DNA of 64,000 nt, from the NCBI GenBank assembly GCA_037144355.1, contig JBAWWY010000005.1:1-64000 (forward strand), given 5' to 3'. The position numbers and the translations under genes are program-made. Under the pieces are notes generated by a model. The model saw only the letters and a list, made by a program, of their open reading frames with translations. It did no database searches and was not told where the DNA came from. Position 1 is the first letter of the stretch, and each line of letters starts with the position of its first letter. Positions 1 to 9,759 of this stretch are shown one piece after another. Source of the stretch: JBAWWY01 sp037144355. Its GTDB lineage: Bacteria; Bacillota; Clostridia; Peptostreptococcales; Anaerovoracaceae.

Positions 1-2
1 CG

Positions 3-275
3 GATGTTGATTTGAGTAGTGTGCAGAATGGTAATTATCCAGGTAGCTATAAAGTTTTCCCAATAGCAGTTAAATTAAGTGTCAAAGTGCGTGACCACAA
101 AATCAGTTCTATAGAGTTGCTGGAACATAAAAATGGGCATGGAACACCTGCTGAAGCAATTCTAAACAAGGTTATTGAAGCACAAACTTTGAAGGTTGAT
201 GTTATTTCTGGTGCGACGTATAGCAGCGTTGTGATATTAAAAGCTATTGAAAACGCGTTATCATATTCAAATTGA
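3..275 (+). CDS. FMN-binding domain protein, 5' end outside window
   Basis: C-terminal part of a protein whose start lies before the window; the frame is open from base 3. The visible ~91 residues match the FMN-binding domain (PF04205 type) found in RnfG/NqrC-like and secreted flavoproteins. The SGATYSS stretch near the C-terminus is the family's signature, where the Thr can carry covalently bound FMN after modification by ApbE. The opening DVDLSSVQNGNYPGSY is the usual start of such a domain. What precedes it (signal peptide, lipobox or further domains) cannot be seen. Likely a membrane-linked electron-transfer protein on the outer face of the cell; that role is family inference. Confidence 0.8.
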   Translation, partial: DVDLSSVQNGNYPGSYKVFPIAVKLSVKVRDHKISSIELLEHKNGHGTPAEAILNKVIEAQTLKVDVISGATYSSVVILKAIENALSYSN

Positions 276-421
276 TTGTTGAGGAGCAGATTGGATTCGA
301 TAAATTAACGATAATAGGAAATATAACAGATCATATTTCGCAAAAGCCCATTTCATTTAGAATATGTTATAATTATATATATATTTTATAAAATATAATG
401 TTATTTCTAAAGGTGACCATT

Positions 422-1957
422 ATGCTTGATATAAAAACACTTATGCTATTAAACTTTATTATCAATTTGATAAATGCATGTGTGCTATTAGTCTTATGGC
501 GTCAATACCATAAGTATTTTAGGGGATTGTTTTTACTTTTTATTGATATGCTTTTCCAAATGCTGGGATTCATATTAAGTTCGTTGCGAGGAATTCTTAA
601 TTCTGTTATATCGCTTGTATTTTCTAATATGCTTATTGTTACTGGGGCACTTTTAGTATTGATTGGACTTGAGAAATTCTTTAATCTTAAATCGAAACAT
701 TTGCATAATTATATTTTTCTTACAGTTTTTTCCTTTTTTCTATCCTATTTTAGCCTGGTAGACCCAAATTTGACAGCTCGTGAAATCTCAATATCTGCCA
801 TGGTAGTAATCATAAATGGGCAAAGCTGTTGGCTTTTATTTCACCGTGTTACCTTGAAATCTAGGCAAATGGCAATCTTTCCAGGGATTATTTTACTAGC
901 TTTTGCCATGGTCAGTTTTATTAGAATCATTTTACTGTACATTATACCAAACCATGTGAATAATTTTTTCCAATCGGACTATATGAATTTGGTAGTATTA
1001 ACGACTTATCTAGCACTTAGCGTTTTATTAGCAATCAGCCTTATTATATTGGTCAGCAGACGTCTACTTGAGGAAGTGCGTGTTGAGAAGGATAAGTACA
1101 ATTTGGCTTTTAATGCTTCACCATATGCAATTCTCCTTACAAGATTGAATGATGGGAAAATATTTGAAGTCAATGAGGGCTTTACAAAAATATTTGGATA
1201 TATAGCAAGTGAAGTCATCGGGAAGACAACGCTGGAAATAAACCTCTGGGACAAAGAACAGGAGCGTTCAGTGCTTATTGAAGATTTAAGAAATGGAAAT
1301 ACAGTTAGCGGGCATGAATTGAGATTTAGAGATAAAAATGGGAAAATAATCATTGGAGTGCTTTCGTCAAACTTAATAGATGTAAACAATGAAAAATGCA
1401 TTTTGACAAGCATAAGCGACATCACCGAAATGTTCATTATGAGACAAGAAGTAGAAGAATTGGCGACACATGATTTTTTGACTGGCTTACCAAATAGAAA
1501 ATTATTTTATGACCGTTTTGAGATTGCAAAGGCAAATGCGCAGCGGGAAAATGTAGAACTTGCAATTATATCTATGGACATAGATCTGCTTAAATCAGTT
1601 AATGATAATCTGGGCCATGATGCGGGGGATCAGGTATTAGTGGCAATAGGAAACAGGTTAAAAGAATTGTTGCGTAAAGTTGATACAGTGTCTCGATTCG
1701 GTGGGGATGAATTTGTGCTACTCATTTGGAGCGTGAGCAAGCATGAAGATATTGAAAAAGTTGTAAGTGGCATTCAAAATAGTTTATCGAAACCGATAAG
1801 TATAGGTGAAACTCTTGTAAATATTACAGTGAGTATTGGAATTGCCTTTTATCCCACAAATGGCAAGGATATTAGAGACGTGTTAATAAAGTCCGATGCG
1901 GCGATGTATCAGGCGAAGAAAAATGGTAGAAATAATCATCAATATGCCATAGAATAG
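422..1957 (+). CDS. Membrane diguanylate cyclase (7TM-like sensor, PAS, GGDEF)
   Basis: Predicted diguanylate cyclase making cyclic di-GMP from two GTP. Residues 1-215 are a run of hydrophobic helices (about seven), ending in a basic stretch; a PAS domain follows (about 225-340), then a GGDEF domain (about 350-505) with an intact GGDEF near residue 428. RKVD lies five residues upstream of GGDEF and fits the RxxD inhibitory site, so product feedback is likely. The ATG at 422 is chosen over an in-frame ATG at 398 because AAAGGTGA sits six bases before it. The ligand sensed by the membrane part is unknown. The gene stands alone, ahead of a second c-di-GMP gene on the same strand. Confidence 0.9.
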   Translation: MLDIKTLMLLNFIINLINACVLLVLWRQYHKYFRGLFLLFIDMLFQMLGFILSSLRGILNSVISLVFSNMLIVTGALLVLIGLEKFFNLKSKHLHNYIFLTVFSFFLSYFSLVDPNLTAREISISAMVVIINGQSCWLLFHRVTLKSRQMAIFPGIILLAFAMVSFIRIILLYIIPNHVNNFFQSDYMNLVVLTTYLALSVLLAISLIILVSRRLLEEVRVEKDKYNLAFNASPYAILLTRLNDGKIFEVNEGFTKIFGYIASEVIGKTTLEINLWDKEQERSVLIEDLRNGNTVSGHELRFRDKNGKIIIGVLSSNLIDVNNEKCILTSISDITEMFIMRQEVEELATHDFLTGLPNRKLFYDRFEIAKANAQRENVELAIISMDIDLLKSVNDNLGHDAGDQVLVAIGNRLKELLRKVDTVSRFGGDEFVLLIWSVSKHEDIEKVVSGIQNSLSKPISIGETLVNITVSIGIAFYPTNGKDIRDVLIKSDAAMYQAKKNGRNNHQYAIE

Positions 1958-2023
1958 AATACTATATTGAAAAAGGCTATCATTTTATTTCTTAAAGCGG
2001 AAATGATTAATCTGCACCACAGA

Positions 2024-2071
2024 AACCTTGAAATTCCAAAGGCTACAGGTCTTTGGGGTTGCTTATTTTTT
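2024..2071 (+). terminator. Probable intrinsic terminator after the diguanylate cyclase gene
   Basis: AACC and CCAAAG (2024-2041) pair with CTTTGG and GGTT (2051-2060), with an 8-nt bulge on the 5' side, followed by GCTTATTTTTT. It lies in the 320-bp gap 1958-2277, where I see no other clear element. The bulge makes this less certain than the other terminators in the window. Confidence 0.45.
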
Positions 2072-2277
2072 GTCTTTAACCACAAGCGTTCAAAAAAGGT
2101 CCACAAACGTTAATAAATCACTTTTGCTTCTCGCATTTTCTTCATCGGTGATGAAAACTTCAGAAAATATAATTCGCTACCGATATTAAAATATGCTAAA
2201 CTTATAACCAAAAGCGAGCAAAAAAGACGTGGATGAAATCAAGATGTGTATTGATATTTGTCAGATTAGGAGAGGGT

Positions 2278-4530
2278 ATGAATGACGATTTGGATAGAAG
2301 ATTTGCGGAAGCTAATAAAACTTTAGCTGCGCTGGAATTAAGTGAACAGAAGTATCGTCTTATTTTTGAGCAGGCTTCCATGGGTATTGCCAACACTTCT
2401 ATGCAGGCTGAATTTATTGATGCCAATCAAAAATTTTGCGATATTATTGGATACAGCCAAGAAGAACTTAAAAATCTTAAATTTATGGAAATCACCCATC
2501 CAGATGATAGGGATATCAGCAGGGAGGGCGTTTTAAAATTAATTGATGGAAGCTGGCCTATATTTTCCATTCAAAAGAGATATATCAAAAAAGATGGATC
2601 TATCGTGTGGGTGGAACTTTCTTCTGCGCTTATGAGAAGTGCCGACGGAAAACCGCTTTATTTCACTACTCTAATCAGCGATATTTCTGATCACAAGATA
2701 AAAGATGATAATCTAAGGAATAGCGAAAGATTTTTAAGAGAGTCTCAAAGCGCTGCCCACATCGGAAGTTACAATACCGATTTTACCATCGGTATGTGGA
2801 GAAGTTCGGTGGAGCTGGACAGAATATTCGGTATAGATGACGATTATTGCAGGTCTATTCAGGGTTGGTTGGATATAGTTCATCCTGAGTGGCAGCAACG
2901 GATGAGTGGTTATCTAACCAAGCTGCTTGCAGAGGGGTCGCGTTTTGATTTTAAATATAAAATAGTTCGAAAGAATGACCAGCAGGAACGCTGGGTACAC
3001 GGACTCGGAGAATTGACATTTGATGAGCAGGGCAATGCGGTCAAGCTCATGGGAACTATCCAGGATATCACCGAACAAAAGAAAATCGAGGAAGAACTGC
3101 TTAAAAGTGAAGAACTTTTCAAGGGCATGTTCGATGAAGCGCCATTGGGTATTGGGCTCTTCGATTTTACAACTGGAAAGGCTAATAAGATTAACCGCAA
3201 ATTTGCTGAGATCATTGGCAGGACTGAAGAAGAAATTTTGGAGATGGATTGGATGAGTATTTCATATCCAGGGGATATGGCGGAGAATCTCCGTTTAAGA
3301 GATAAGATAAAGGCTGGAGAAATCAACGGATTTAATATGGATAAGCGGTACTACAAAAAGGATGGCTCTATTGTCTGGATCAATCTGACTGTTACCATGC
3401 TGGACCCGCTTGGATATCCTGGACAAAGAGAGCTTTGCATGATCGAGGATATTAGCGAAAGGAAGATAAACGAAGCAAAAATATTGAACTTAAGCTACTA
3501 TGATCAGGTCACAGGACTCTATAATAGAAGATTTTATGAAGAGGAATTAAAGAGAATCGATGTGGAGAGGAATTTGCCTATCACTTTAATCATGTTGGAT
3601 GTCAACGGGCTGAAGTTGACCAATGATGCCTTCGGACATAAAGCCGGAGACAATCTACTTCAGAAAGTTGGCACAATACTTAGAAATGAGTGCCGCGCAG
3701 GTGAAATTATTGCCAGAATCGGTGGGGATGAGTTTGTGATTCTGCTGCCAGGAACCGAGGAGCTTGCTGCGAGGAGCCTAGCCGAACGAATTAGCACAGC
3801 CACTGAAAAGGAAAGAGGGGATAGCCTCATCTTGTCACTCTCCATAGGAACTGCTGTCAAACGTGAAATTACTGCCGAAATGAATAAGATTTTCAAGGAA
3901 GCAGAGGATGACATGTACCGACATAAGCTCTCGGAAAGCTCAAGCATGAGAAGCAAGACGATTGATCTGATAATGAATTCCCTCTTTGAGAAAAATAAAA
4001 AAGAGATGCTTCATTCTAAAAGAGTTGGTGAAATAGCTGCAACTATTGCTACAAAATTGAATTTTATCAAGGAAGATATCAATCAGATGAGAATAGCTGG
4101 GATGATGCATGATATCGGTAAAATAGGTGTTTCTGATGCTATCTTGAATAAAACAGACAGACTGACTGTGGATGAGTGGCACGAAATTAGACGACATTCG
4201 GAAATAGGCTATAGGATACTCAGTTCCTCAAATGAATTCTCAGAAATAGCTGATTATATATTATGCCATCATGAGCGATGGAATGGTTCTGGATATCCTA
4301 GGGGGCTCAAAGGAGACGAAATATCACTTCAGGCAAGAATCATATCCATTGCGGATGCTTACGACGCTATGACATCGTATAGAACCTATGGCAGCGAATT
4401 AAGCATTACAGAAGCCATAGAGGAGATCAATAATCATTCTGGATCCCAATTTGATCCTATGGTTGCGAAAGTGTTTGTGGAGCAGATTCTAAGACCAGCA
4501 TCTGGAATAGGAATTGGGTGTATATTATAA
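2278..4530 (+). CDS. Soluble PAS-PAS-PAS-GGDEF-HD-GYP c-di-GMP enzyme
   Basis: Cytoplasmic hybrid protein of 750 residues with three N-terminal PAS domains (about 20-135, 140-265 and 270-385), a GGDEF cyclase domain with GGDEF at about 482-486, and a C-terminal HD-GYP phosphodiesterase domain (HD at about 611-612, then HHERWNGSGYPRGLKGDE). Both catalytic motifs are intact, so it could make or hydrolyse cyclic di-GMP depending on PAS signals. The inhibitory-site position before GGDEF reads RAGE, not RxxD, so feedback inhibition may be weakened. Start at 2278 is preferred to an in-frame ATG at 2233 because AGGAG lies five bases upstream. It has the same architecture and nearly the same length as the gene at 45678, so the two are paralogues. 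Confidence 0.92.
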   Translation: MNDDLDRRFAEANKTLAALELSEQKYRLIFEQASMGIANTSMQAEFIDANQKFCDIIGYSQEELKNLKFMEITHPDDRDISREGVLKLIDGSWPIFSIQKRYIKKDGSIVWVELSSALMRSADGKPLYFTTLISDISDHKIKDDNLRNSERFLRESQSAAHIGSYNTDFTIGMWRSSVELDRIFGIDDDYCRSIQGWLDIVHPEWQQRMSGYLTKLLAEGSRFDFKYKIVRKNDQQERWVHGLGELTFDEQGNAVKLMGTIQDITEQKKIEEELLKSEELFKGMFDEAPLGIGLFDFTTGKANKINRKFAEIIGRTEEEILEMDWMSISYPGDMAENLRLRDKIKAGEINGFNMDKRYYKKDGSIVWINLTVTMLDPLGYPGQRELCMIEDISERKINEAKILNLSYYDQVTGLYNRRFYEEELKRIDVERNLPITLIMLDVNGLKLTNDAFGHKAGDNLLQKVGTILRNECRAGEIIARIGGDEFVILLPGTEELAARSLAERISTATEKERGDSLILSLSIGTAVKREITAEMNKIFKEAEDDMYRHKLSESSSMRSKTIDLIMNSLFEKNKKEMLHSKRVGEIAATIATKLNFIKEDINQMRIAGMMHDIGKIGVSDAILNKTDRLTVDEWHEIRRHSEIGYRILSSSNEFSEIADYILCHHERWNGSGYPRGLKGDEISLQARIISIADAYDAMTSYRTYGSELSITEAIEEINNHSGSQFDPMVAKVFVEQILRPASGIGIGCIL

Positions 4531-4583
4531 ATATAGAAAACAAAATATACTATTGCTCTATGAGAAAAAGCGGGGGATTGATT

Positions 4584-4700
4584 ATGCCTATATTGTTTGG
4601 AATTTACGTATTATTAATAACTGCGGCTATTGGGCTCAGCTTGTATGCGACGATACTCCTCATCAAGGCTCTAAAAATATATATTAGAAAGAACTCTTAA
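4584..4700 (+). CDS. Small single-pass membrane protein (38 aa)
   Basis: A 38-residue product with one long hydrophobic segment (about 3-30) and a basic tail ending RKNS. The ATG at 4584 has a GGGGGA-type ribosome binding site; an in-frame ATG at 4560 is possible. It is followed 21 bp later by another small membrane protein, so the two are probably co-transcribed. I recognise no family. Coding status rests on the ribosome binding site, the hydrophobic pattern and the pairing. Confidence 0.5.
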   Translation: MPILFGIYVLLITAAIGLSLYATILLIKALKIYIRKNS

Positions 4701-4721
4701 TAGCGAAAAGGGGATGATGTT

Positions 4722-4913
4722 TTGACTTTATTTACATCACTTATTGTCAGGGTTGTTCTTATTATTACAATAACCAATGTGGTTATATTTTATGTTATGG
4801 CTAAAAGAAAATTGGCTATTACGGTTCCCTTCGTTATCAGCGTTATACTTGTTACATTAGTGCCCTTAATTATTAATATTTGGTATGATCTTTACAGATT
4901 TGGAATTAAATAG
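4722..4913 (+). CDS. Small two-pass membrane protein (63 aa)
   Basis: Starts with TTG at 4722 behind AAAAGGGGATGATG; no in-frame ATG is usable. Two hydrophobic segments (about 5-26 and 33-54) are separated by a short basic loop (KRKLA). The stop codon abuts a strong hairpin terminator, as expected for the last gene of a short transcript. It follows the 38-aa membrane ORF. No family recognised and no function assigned. Confidence 0.6.
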   Translation: MTLFTSLIVRVVLIITITNVVIFYVMAKRKLAITVPFVISVILVTLVPLIINIWYDLYRFGIK

Positions 4914-4945
4914 AGAAAGCACTGCAAAATGCAGTGCTTTCTTCT
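4914..4945. terminator. Bidirectional intrinsic terminator
   Basis: Perfect 13-bp stem: AGAAAGCACTGCA (4914-4926) pairs with TGCAGTGCTTTCT (4930-4942) around an AAA loop. It lies between the convergent small membrane gene (+) and the C69 peptidase gene (-) and can serve both. Confidence 0.85.
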
Positions 4946-4964
4946 AATATCTAAGCGTAATCTA

Positions 4965-6914
4965 TTAAATTCCCATTAACAAGCGGTTTAATATTACAGC
5001 TGTTTCAGCTCTTGTCGCAAGACTAAGAGGATGAATGCTGTCATTGGAACCCATCACAATACCGTTTGCCATCAATAAAGAGACAGCTGCCTGGGCATAT
5101 CCATTTATTGTGTCAGCGTCGTTATATGCCGACATATCTGAAGCAGATTCCTTCAAAGTTATATTCTTGGCCGATAAAGCTCTTGAAAGCATAGTCATCA
5201 TATCTTCTCTGGAAATAAATTGATTGGGAGAAAACTGATTCGATGATGTGCCAGAAGCAATACCGAGGGATTTGGCAATACCAACCGCCTCATTGTAATA
5301 GGCGCCTTGAGGTATGTCGCCGAAATTGGTTCCTGTAGTTGAAGCTAGGTCTAGGGCGCGAACCAGCATGACTATGAAATCAGCTCTGGTTACATTACTA
5401 TCAGGGTCAAACTTACCGTTGCCAACTCCGTTGATAATCTTATCTTCGTGTAATTTATTAATTGCCTGAATTGCCCAGTTTTTGTCACCGATGTCATTGA
5501 AATACTTTGTCGCATCAGCCTTCAAGCTAGCAAGCAGTTCTTGGGCTTTTGCATATGCTGCTTCTCCCTGAGCATTGGAATAAGCGTTCAAGTATTTGGC
5601 AGCAGCAGAAGGACTTGATTCGTTATAGAGCTTTAAAGCTTCAGCTTCCAGACTTGCCTGATTTGAAAACTCTTTTGCTTCAAATGCTGACCAAGTTTCA
5701 GAAACAGTTCCGATTGTCCTTGAATAGTTAAGATCTACATATTTTCTTAGACTGTCAAATACCCAGTATGCCGAACCTTCTTTATCATCCATAGTTCCTT
5801 TAGTATAAGCTTCGGGGAATGTTTGAGTACCATAATACCATGGAACATATGGACTTGTCTTGGAAGTACAGAAGCTCCACCACATTGCTCCCCCAATTTC
5901 CGAAGGTAGCCAGCTTCTAAGTTGAGCTACTGCCGTTACTTCGGTATTTGTGCGGCTAACAGTTCTGACATCAGTGTGAAAAGGGGATCCTGTGGCGGGA
6001 TTTGCTTTGTAAGAGGGGGTGCCTTCATAAGCAGTTCTTAATATGCCAATCAAATCCTTGGGCGTAGTCCCATCCTTAGTCAACATTTCACTAACAATAC
6101 GATGCCTAATATTATTGTATTCGTCTGCTTGATTTGCGGGTTCACCGTAAACATCTGCAAAGCTGAATGGTCCCTTCGTAGGATCATACCATTTCTTGTC
6201 GATGGCATATTGGACAAGATTAGGTGAATGTAATATATCGGGACTTTCAAGATCCACAACTCCGATTCTATAGGAATTTGCACGCATATCAAACCCATTG
6301 TCTGGAACTCTTTGTGCAATCCACTGTCCATCACGGGCAATTTCAATAAACCATCCTTCATTTGGATCAGCTACCCCATACATTGTGCCGGGGTCGCTGC
6401 TTAAATGATAGGTTTCACAAAGATTGCCCATAAGTTCAATGGCTTCACGGGCGGTTTTGCTGCGTTCGAGGGCAAGCTGGGTAAATTCTGTCCAGAATAC
6501 CCCTCCAGGGATGGTTTCCCATGCTGCATCTTCCGAAACGCCACGAGTCCAGGACATATTATTTGCAATAGACACCTGATATTCGTTTATCCCAGTGGTA
6601 AAATCTCCAGGATAATAATTTTTATCGAAAATAGTTGAAGCTATATAGCTGTAAGTCATTGCTGGCTGGGGAATCTTAGCCCCGGCATAGCTTATATATA
6701 AATCGCCAGGGTTATAAGTCTTTCTTGGAACCACAACAAGATGCTGGGGCGAATCGCCGAGCTCCTCGCTGTGGGCTAACAAAACAGAGCCATCTGCAGT
6801 TTTATCTTTGCCAACCACGATAGTCGTGCAGGCCATTGCTGTTGTCACGGTCATAGAAAAAATAAGAGAGAAAACCACTACCATTGTAAAAAATCGTACA
6901 ACATTTCGCTTCAT
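4965..6914 (-). CDS. Secreted C69-family dipeptidase with three SLH domains
   Basis: Product of 649 residues. A signal peptide (1-28) ends exactly before Cys29 in MACTTIVVG. In the C69 (PepD/U34) family this Cys becomes the N-terminal nucleophile after processing. The peptidase domain runs to about 400 and a helical linker to about 465. Three S-layer homology repeats follow (about 469-520, 530-580 and 595-648), which usually bind pyruvylated wall polymers. The protein is therefore probably displayed on the cell surface and trims peptides there. A clear AAGGAGGAAAT binding site precedes the ATG. It is transcribed alone and converges on the small membrane genes with a shared terminator. Substrate specificity cannot be read from sequence. 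Confidence 0.9.
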   Translation of the reverse strand: MKRNVVRFFTMVVVFSLIFSMTVTTAMACTTIVVGKDKTADGSVLLAHSEELGDSPQHLVVVPRKTYNPGDLYISYAGAKIPQPAMTYSYIASTIFDKNYYPGDFTTGINEYQVSIANNMSWTRGVSEDAAWETIPGGVFWTEFTQLALERSKTAREAIELMGNLCETYHLSSDPGTMYGVADPNEGWFIEIARDGQWIAQRVPDNGFDMRANSYRIGVVDLESPDILHSPNLVQYAIDKKWYDPTKGPFSFADVYGEPANQADEYNNIRHRIVSEMLTKDGTTPKDLIGILRTAYEGTPSYKANPATGSPFHTDVRTVSRTNTEVTAVAQLRSWLPSEIGGAMWWSFCTSKTSPYVPWYYGTQTFPEAYTKGTMDDKEGSAYWVFDSLRKYVDLNYSRTIGTVSETWSAFEAKEFSNQASLEAEALKLYNESSPSAAAKYLNAYSNAQGEAAYAKAQELLASLKADATKYFNDIGDKNWAIQAINKLHEDKIINGVGNGKFDPDSNVTRADFIVMLVRALDLASTTGTNFGDIPQGAYYNEAVGIAKSLGIASGTSSNQFSPNQFISREDMMTMLSRALSAKNITLKESASDMSAYNDADTINGYAQAAVSLLMANGIVMGSNDSIHPLSLATRAETAVILNRLLMGI

Positions 6915-7107
6915 ATTTTATTTCCTCCTTGATTTAGATAATTGTGAATAATTTAAGACCATAATTTGCAAGATAATGCAATTATACACTTATAGATTTT
7001 TATTGTAAATTATCGGAGCGGCAGAAAATAGGAAACAAATATAACTTATTATGATGTATATTATAGTAAGTTATATTTTTTTATAATATATCAGCGAGGT
7101 GAAGATA

Positions 7108-7620
7108 ATGATTGAAAAAATTGGAGATAGGGTTCCTAAAATTGGGAAGGATTGTTTCATTGCAAATACTGCTATGATATTGGGGGACGTGGAAATATCA
7201 GACAACGTAGCTATTTGGTTTGGGGCTGTGATACGAGGGGATCTTGCCAAAATTATAATTGGCAGAGGTACAAATATACAGGACAATTCAGTAGTTCATG
7301 TTTCCAAGGATGTCCCGACAACAATAGGAAATAATGTAACTATTGCTCATGGCTCAGTCATTCACGCTTGCACGGTTGGAGATAATTGCCTTATAGGCAT
7401 CAAGTCCGTCATCTTGGATCATGCTGAAATTGGAGAAAATTCCATCATCGGAGCAATGTCATTTGTAGGAAATGGGAAAAAAATTCCATCCGGAGTCATG
7501 GCAGTCGGCGTACCTGCTAAAGTTATTCGCGAGCTTACGCAAATGGAAATTGAATCACTCAAAGGTTATGCAGAAAGAAATTATAAAAACGCTAAAGACA
7601 ATTATTTGAATATAAAATAA
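7108..7620 (+). CDS. Gamma-carbonic-anhydrase-like hexapeptide protein
   Basis: Left-handed beta-helix protein of 170 residues in the YrdA/PaaY/gamma-carbonic-anhydrase family. Three histidines at positions 64, 81 and 86 match the zinc/iron ligands of the family, and hexapeptide repeats fill residues 10-145. A C-terminal helix follows. The ATG at 7108 is chosen because GCGAGGTGA precedes it; a GTG at 7099 overlaps that site. Enzymatic carbonic anhydrase activity is not proven for many members, so the call is to family level. The gene is monocistronic and converges on hppA with a shared hairpin. Confidence 0.85.
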   Translation: MIEKIGDRVPKIGKDCFIANTAMILGDVEISDNVAIWFGAVIRGDLAKIIIGRGTNIQDNSVVHVSKDVPTTIGNNVTIAHGSVIHACTVGDNCLIGIKSVILDHAEIGENSIIGAMSFVGNGKKIPSGVMAVGVPAKVIRELTQMEIESLKGYAERNYKNAKDNYLNIK

Positions 7621-7680
7621 AACATATTTAAAACGCCGACAAATTACTTTGGATTAATAATTATAACCGATTAAAAAAAG

Positions 7681-7724
7681 AAAACAGCTGTCAACTCTAT
7701 TTAAGAAAACAGCTGTTTTTGATT
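7681..7724. terminator. Bidirectional terminator between hexapeptide gene and hppA
   Basis: AAAACAGCTG (7681-7690) pairs with CAGCTGTTTT (7710-7719) and is followed by further T residues; the mirrored A tract serves the minus strand. The 3' copy AAAACAGCTGTTTT is also self-complementary. Confidence 0.7.
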
Positions 7725-7734
7725 GTTGATTTTA

Positions 7735-9759
7735 CTATTTTAGCATTGAGTGGATAATTGGTGCAACAATTAGGGATATTGTCCCCATTACTTTAATAAC
7801 TGCATTTAGCGAAGGACCGGCGGTATCCTTGAAAGGATCTCCAACAGTATCTCCAACGATTGACGCTTTATGTGCATCTGTTCCTTTTCCACCATGATGT
7901 CCGGCCTCAATATGTTTCTTTGCGTTGTCCCAGGCTCCCCCTGCATTGGACATTGTAAGGGCCAAAAGTACTCCTGTGACAGTTCCCCCGACCAGCATGC
8001 CCCCAATCACTTCAAGGGCCATATTTGGGTCGAATATGCTGACGGTAAATCCGACAACGATAATTGACATTGGAGCAAGCAATCCAGGTAAAATCATTCT
8101 TTTCAGAGCTGCTTTTGTGGAAATATCAACACATCTAGCATAATCTGGTTTGCCGGTTCCAGCAAGAAGTCCTGGAATTTCTCTAAATTGCCTACGCACT
8201 TCATTAATCATATCAAAAGCTGTATTTCCAACAGCTCTCATTGCAAAAGAGCAGAATAGGAATGGAATCATGGCTCCGAAGAGAAGACCCATCATAATCA
8301 TAGGGCTTAGAATATCCAGTGAAACCAAACCTGCACGTTGAGAGAAAGCTGAAAACAAGGCTAATGCCGTTATAGCCGCTGAACCAATGGCAAAGCCTTT
8401 TGCAATTGCAGCTGTTGTATTTCCAACTGAGTCAAGTTTATCTGTAACTTCTCTGACAGAAGCATCTAGACCAGCCATTTCAGCGATTCCTCCAGCATTG
8501 TCAACAATAGGTCCGTATGCATCGATAGCAACAATGGTGCCAGCCATTGAGAGCATTCCCATTGCAGCAAGCGCTATGCCATAAAGACCCATAGCTCCGC
8601 CTCCGGGAACAAGATATGCGACACCAACCGTACAAATTATGATTATAACTGGCATGGCTGTTGATTCAAGACCTAAGGCAAGGCCAGCAATTGCGTTTGT
8701 TGCCGGTCCGGTTTTCGAGGCTTCTGCAATTGCCTGAACTGGCCCAAAAACTGCAGAAGTATAATACTCAGTAACTAAACCAATTGTTATATTGGCTGTA
8801 AGCCCAGCCATGATTGCAACAAAAAATTGCAAATGATGATCAGGGATAAAATACTTAGTTAAGAAAAAAGCAGAAATTGATGAAAGGATGAAAGAGGAAT
8901 AAAGACATCTGTTTAAACCTGACTGAGGATTCTTTTGATTTCCTGTATAGATAAAAAATGAGCCGATTATGGAAGCAATTATACCAGCGGCTCCTATTAG
9001 AAGTGGCAGCATGACGCCGCTCAATCCATAAAGTGCGGAGCCAAGAAGCATTACTGCGATGGATGTTGCCGCATACGATTCGAAAAGGTCAGCTCCCATT
9101 CCGGCAACATCTCCAACATTGTCTCCAACATTGTCGGCGATGACTGCAGGATTTCGCGGATCATCTTCGGGAATGCCAGCTTCAATTTTGCCAACCAGAT
9201 CAGCACCTATATCCGCAGCCTTTGTAAAAATCCCACCACCGATACGTGCAAAGAGAGCAATTAGAGATGCTCCAAAGGCAAAAGAGTCAATTGCGGCGAT
9301 CATTTCAACATTTTGCTTTGCAACAAAAATAAACAGCAGGGTAACTCCTAAAATTCCAAGACCGACTACACCCATCCCCATGACTGATCCGCCTTTGAAA
9401 GCGATTGCCAATGCGGAGTGCAGGCTCTTCTGAGCTGCATGGGTCGTTCGCGCATTTGCCCTCGTGGCTATGTACATGCCAATATATCCCGCGATAGCTG
9501 AGAAAATAGCACCGGTCAAAAATGAAATTGCTGAAGCGAATTTATATTCCGTGAAAAAACCGAGAAGAAGAAAAATCAGAATTGTAATAGGGATAAGTGT
9601 TTTATATTGCCGATTCAAGAAAGCCATAGCGCCCTGCTGGATTGCCTCAGAGATCTCTATCATTTTGGCAGTGCCTTGATTTTCTTTTAAAACGGAAAGA
9701 GACAGGTAAACGGCAAATAAAAGTGCTAGCAAACCTGTCGCGACGACTAAAAATGTCAT
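7735..9759 (-). CDS. hppA: Membrane-bound ion-translocating pyrophosphatase
   Basis: Integral membrane pyrophosphatase of 674 residues that couples pyrophosphate hydrolysis to H+ and/or Na+ export. It contains the Mg-PPi site DNVGDNVGDVAGMGADLFES and the C-terminal SIVGDTVGDPFKDTAGPS, with about 16 hydrophobic helices. The motif GNTTAAIAKG has Ala where potassium-independent enzymes carry Lys, which by family knowledge indicates the K+-dependent class. That class includes Na+-pumping enzymes common in anaerobes. H+ versus Na+ specificity is not decided here. GGAGGT precedes the ATG. The gene stands alone and shares a terminator with the convergent hexapeptide gene. Confidence 0.96.
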   Translation of the reverse strand: MTFLVVATGLLALLFAVYLSLSVLKENQGTAKMIEISEAIQQGAMAFLNRQYKTLIPITILIFLLLGFFTEYKFASAISFLTGAIFSAIAGYIGMYIATRANARTTHAAQKSLHSALAIAFKGGSVMGMGVVGLGILGVTLLFIFVAKQNVEMIAAIDSFAFGASLIALFARIGGGIFTKAADIGADLVGKIEAGIPEDDPRNPAVIADNVGDNVGDVAGMGADLFESYAATSIAVMLLGSALYGLSGVMLPLLIGAAGIIASIIGSFFIYTGNQKNPQSGLNRCLYSSFILSSISAFFLTKYFIPDHHLQFFVAIMAGLTANITIGLVTEYYTSAVFGPVQAIAEASKTGPATNAIAGLALGLESTAMPVIIIICTVGVAYLVPGGGAMGLYGIALAAMGMLSMAGTIVAIDAYGPIVDNAGGIAEMAGLDASVREVTDKLDSVGNTTAAIAKGFAIGSAAITALALFSAFSQRAGLVSLDILSPMIMMGLLFGAMIPFLFCSFAMRAVGNTAFDMINEVRRQFREIPGLLAGTGKPDYARCVDISTKAALKRMILPGLLAPMSIIVVGFTVSIFDPNMALEVIGGMLVGGTVTGVLLALTMSNAGGAWDNAKKHIEAGHHGGKGTDAHKASIVGDTVGDPFKDTAGPSLNAVIKVMGTISLIVAPIIHSMLK

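Noticed and set aside
1958..2277. Possible cyclic-di-GMP (GEMM) riboswitch, because of AAAGGCTACAGG and GGGGTTGC between two c-di-GMP genes
   Set aside because: The second half of the GEMM fold and the tetraloop receptor are absent; the bases fit a bulged terminator better.
2910..3326. 138-codon minus-strand frame inside the GGDEF/HD-GYP gene
   Set aside because: Ser/Ile/Pro-rich translation with no domain and no start signal; the plus-strand protein is clearly real.
9059..9433. Open frame of 124 codons antisense to hppA, and other long antisense frames over hppA
   Set aside because: Low-complexity Pro/Ala/Ser/Ile composition, no binding site, and full overlap with a strongly conserved gene; it is a shadow of GC-skewed codons.
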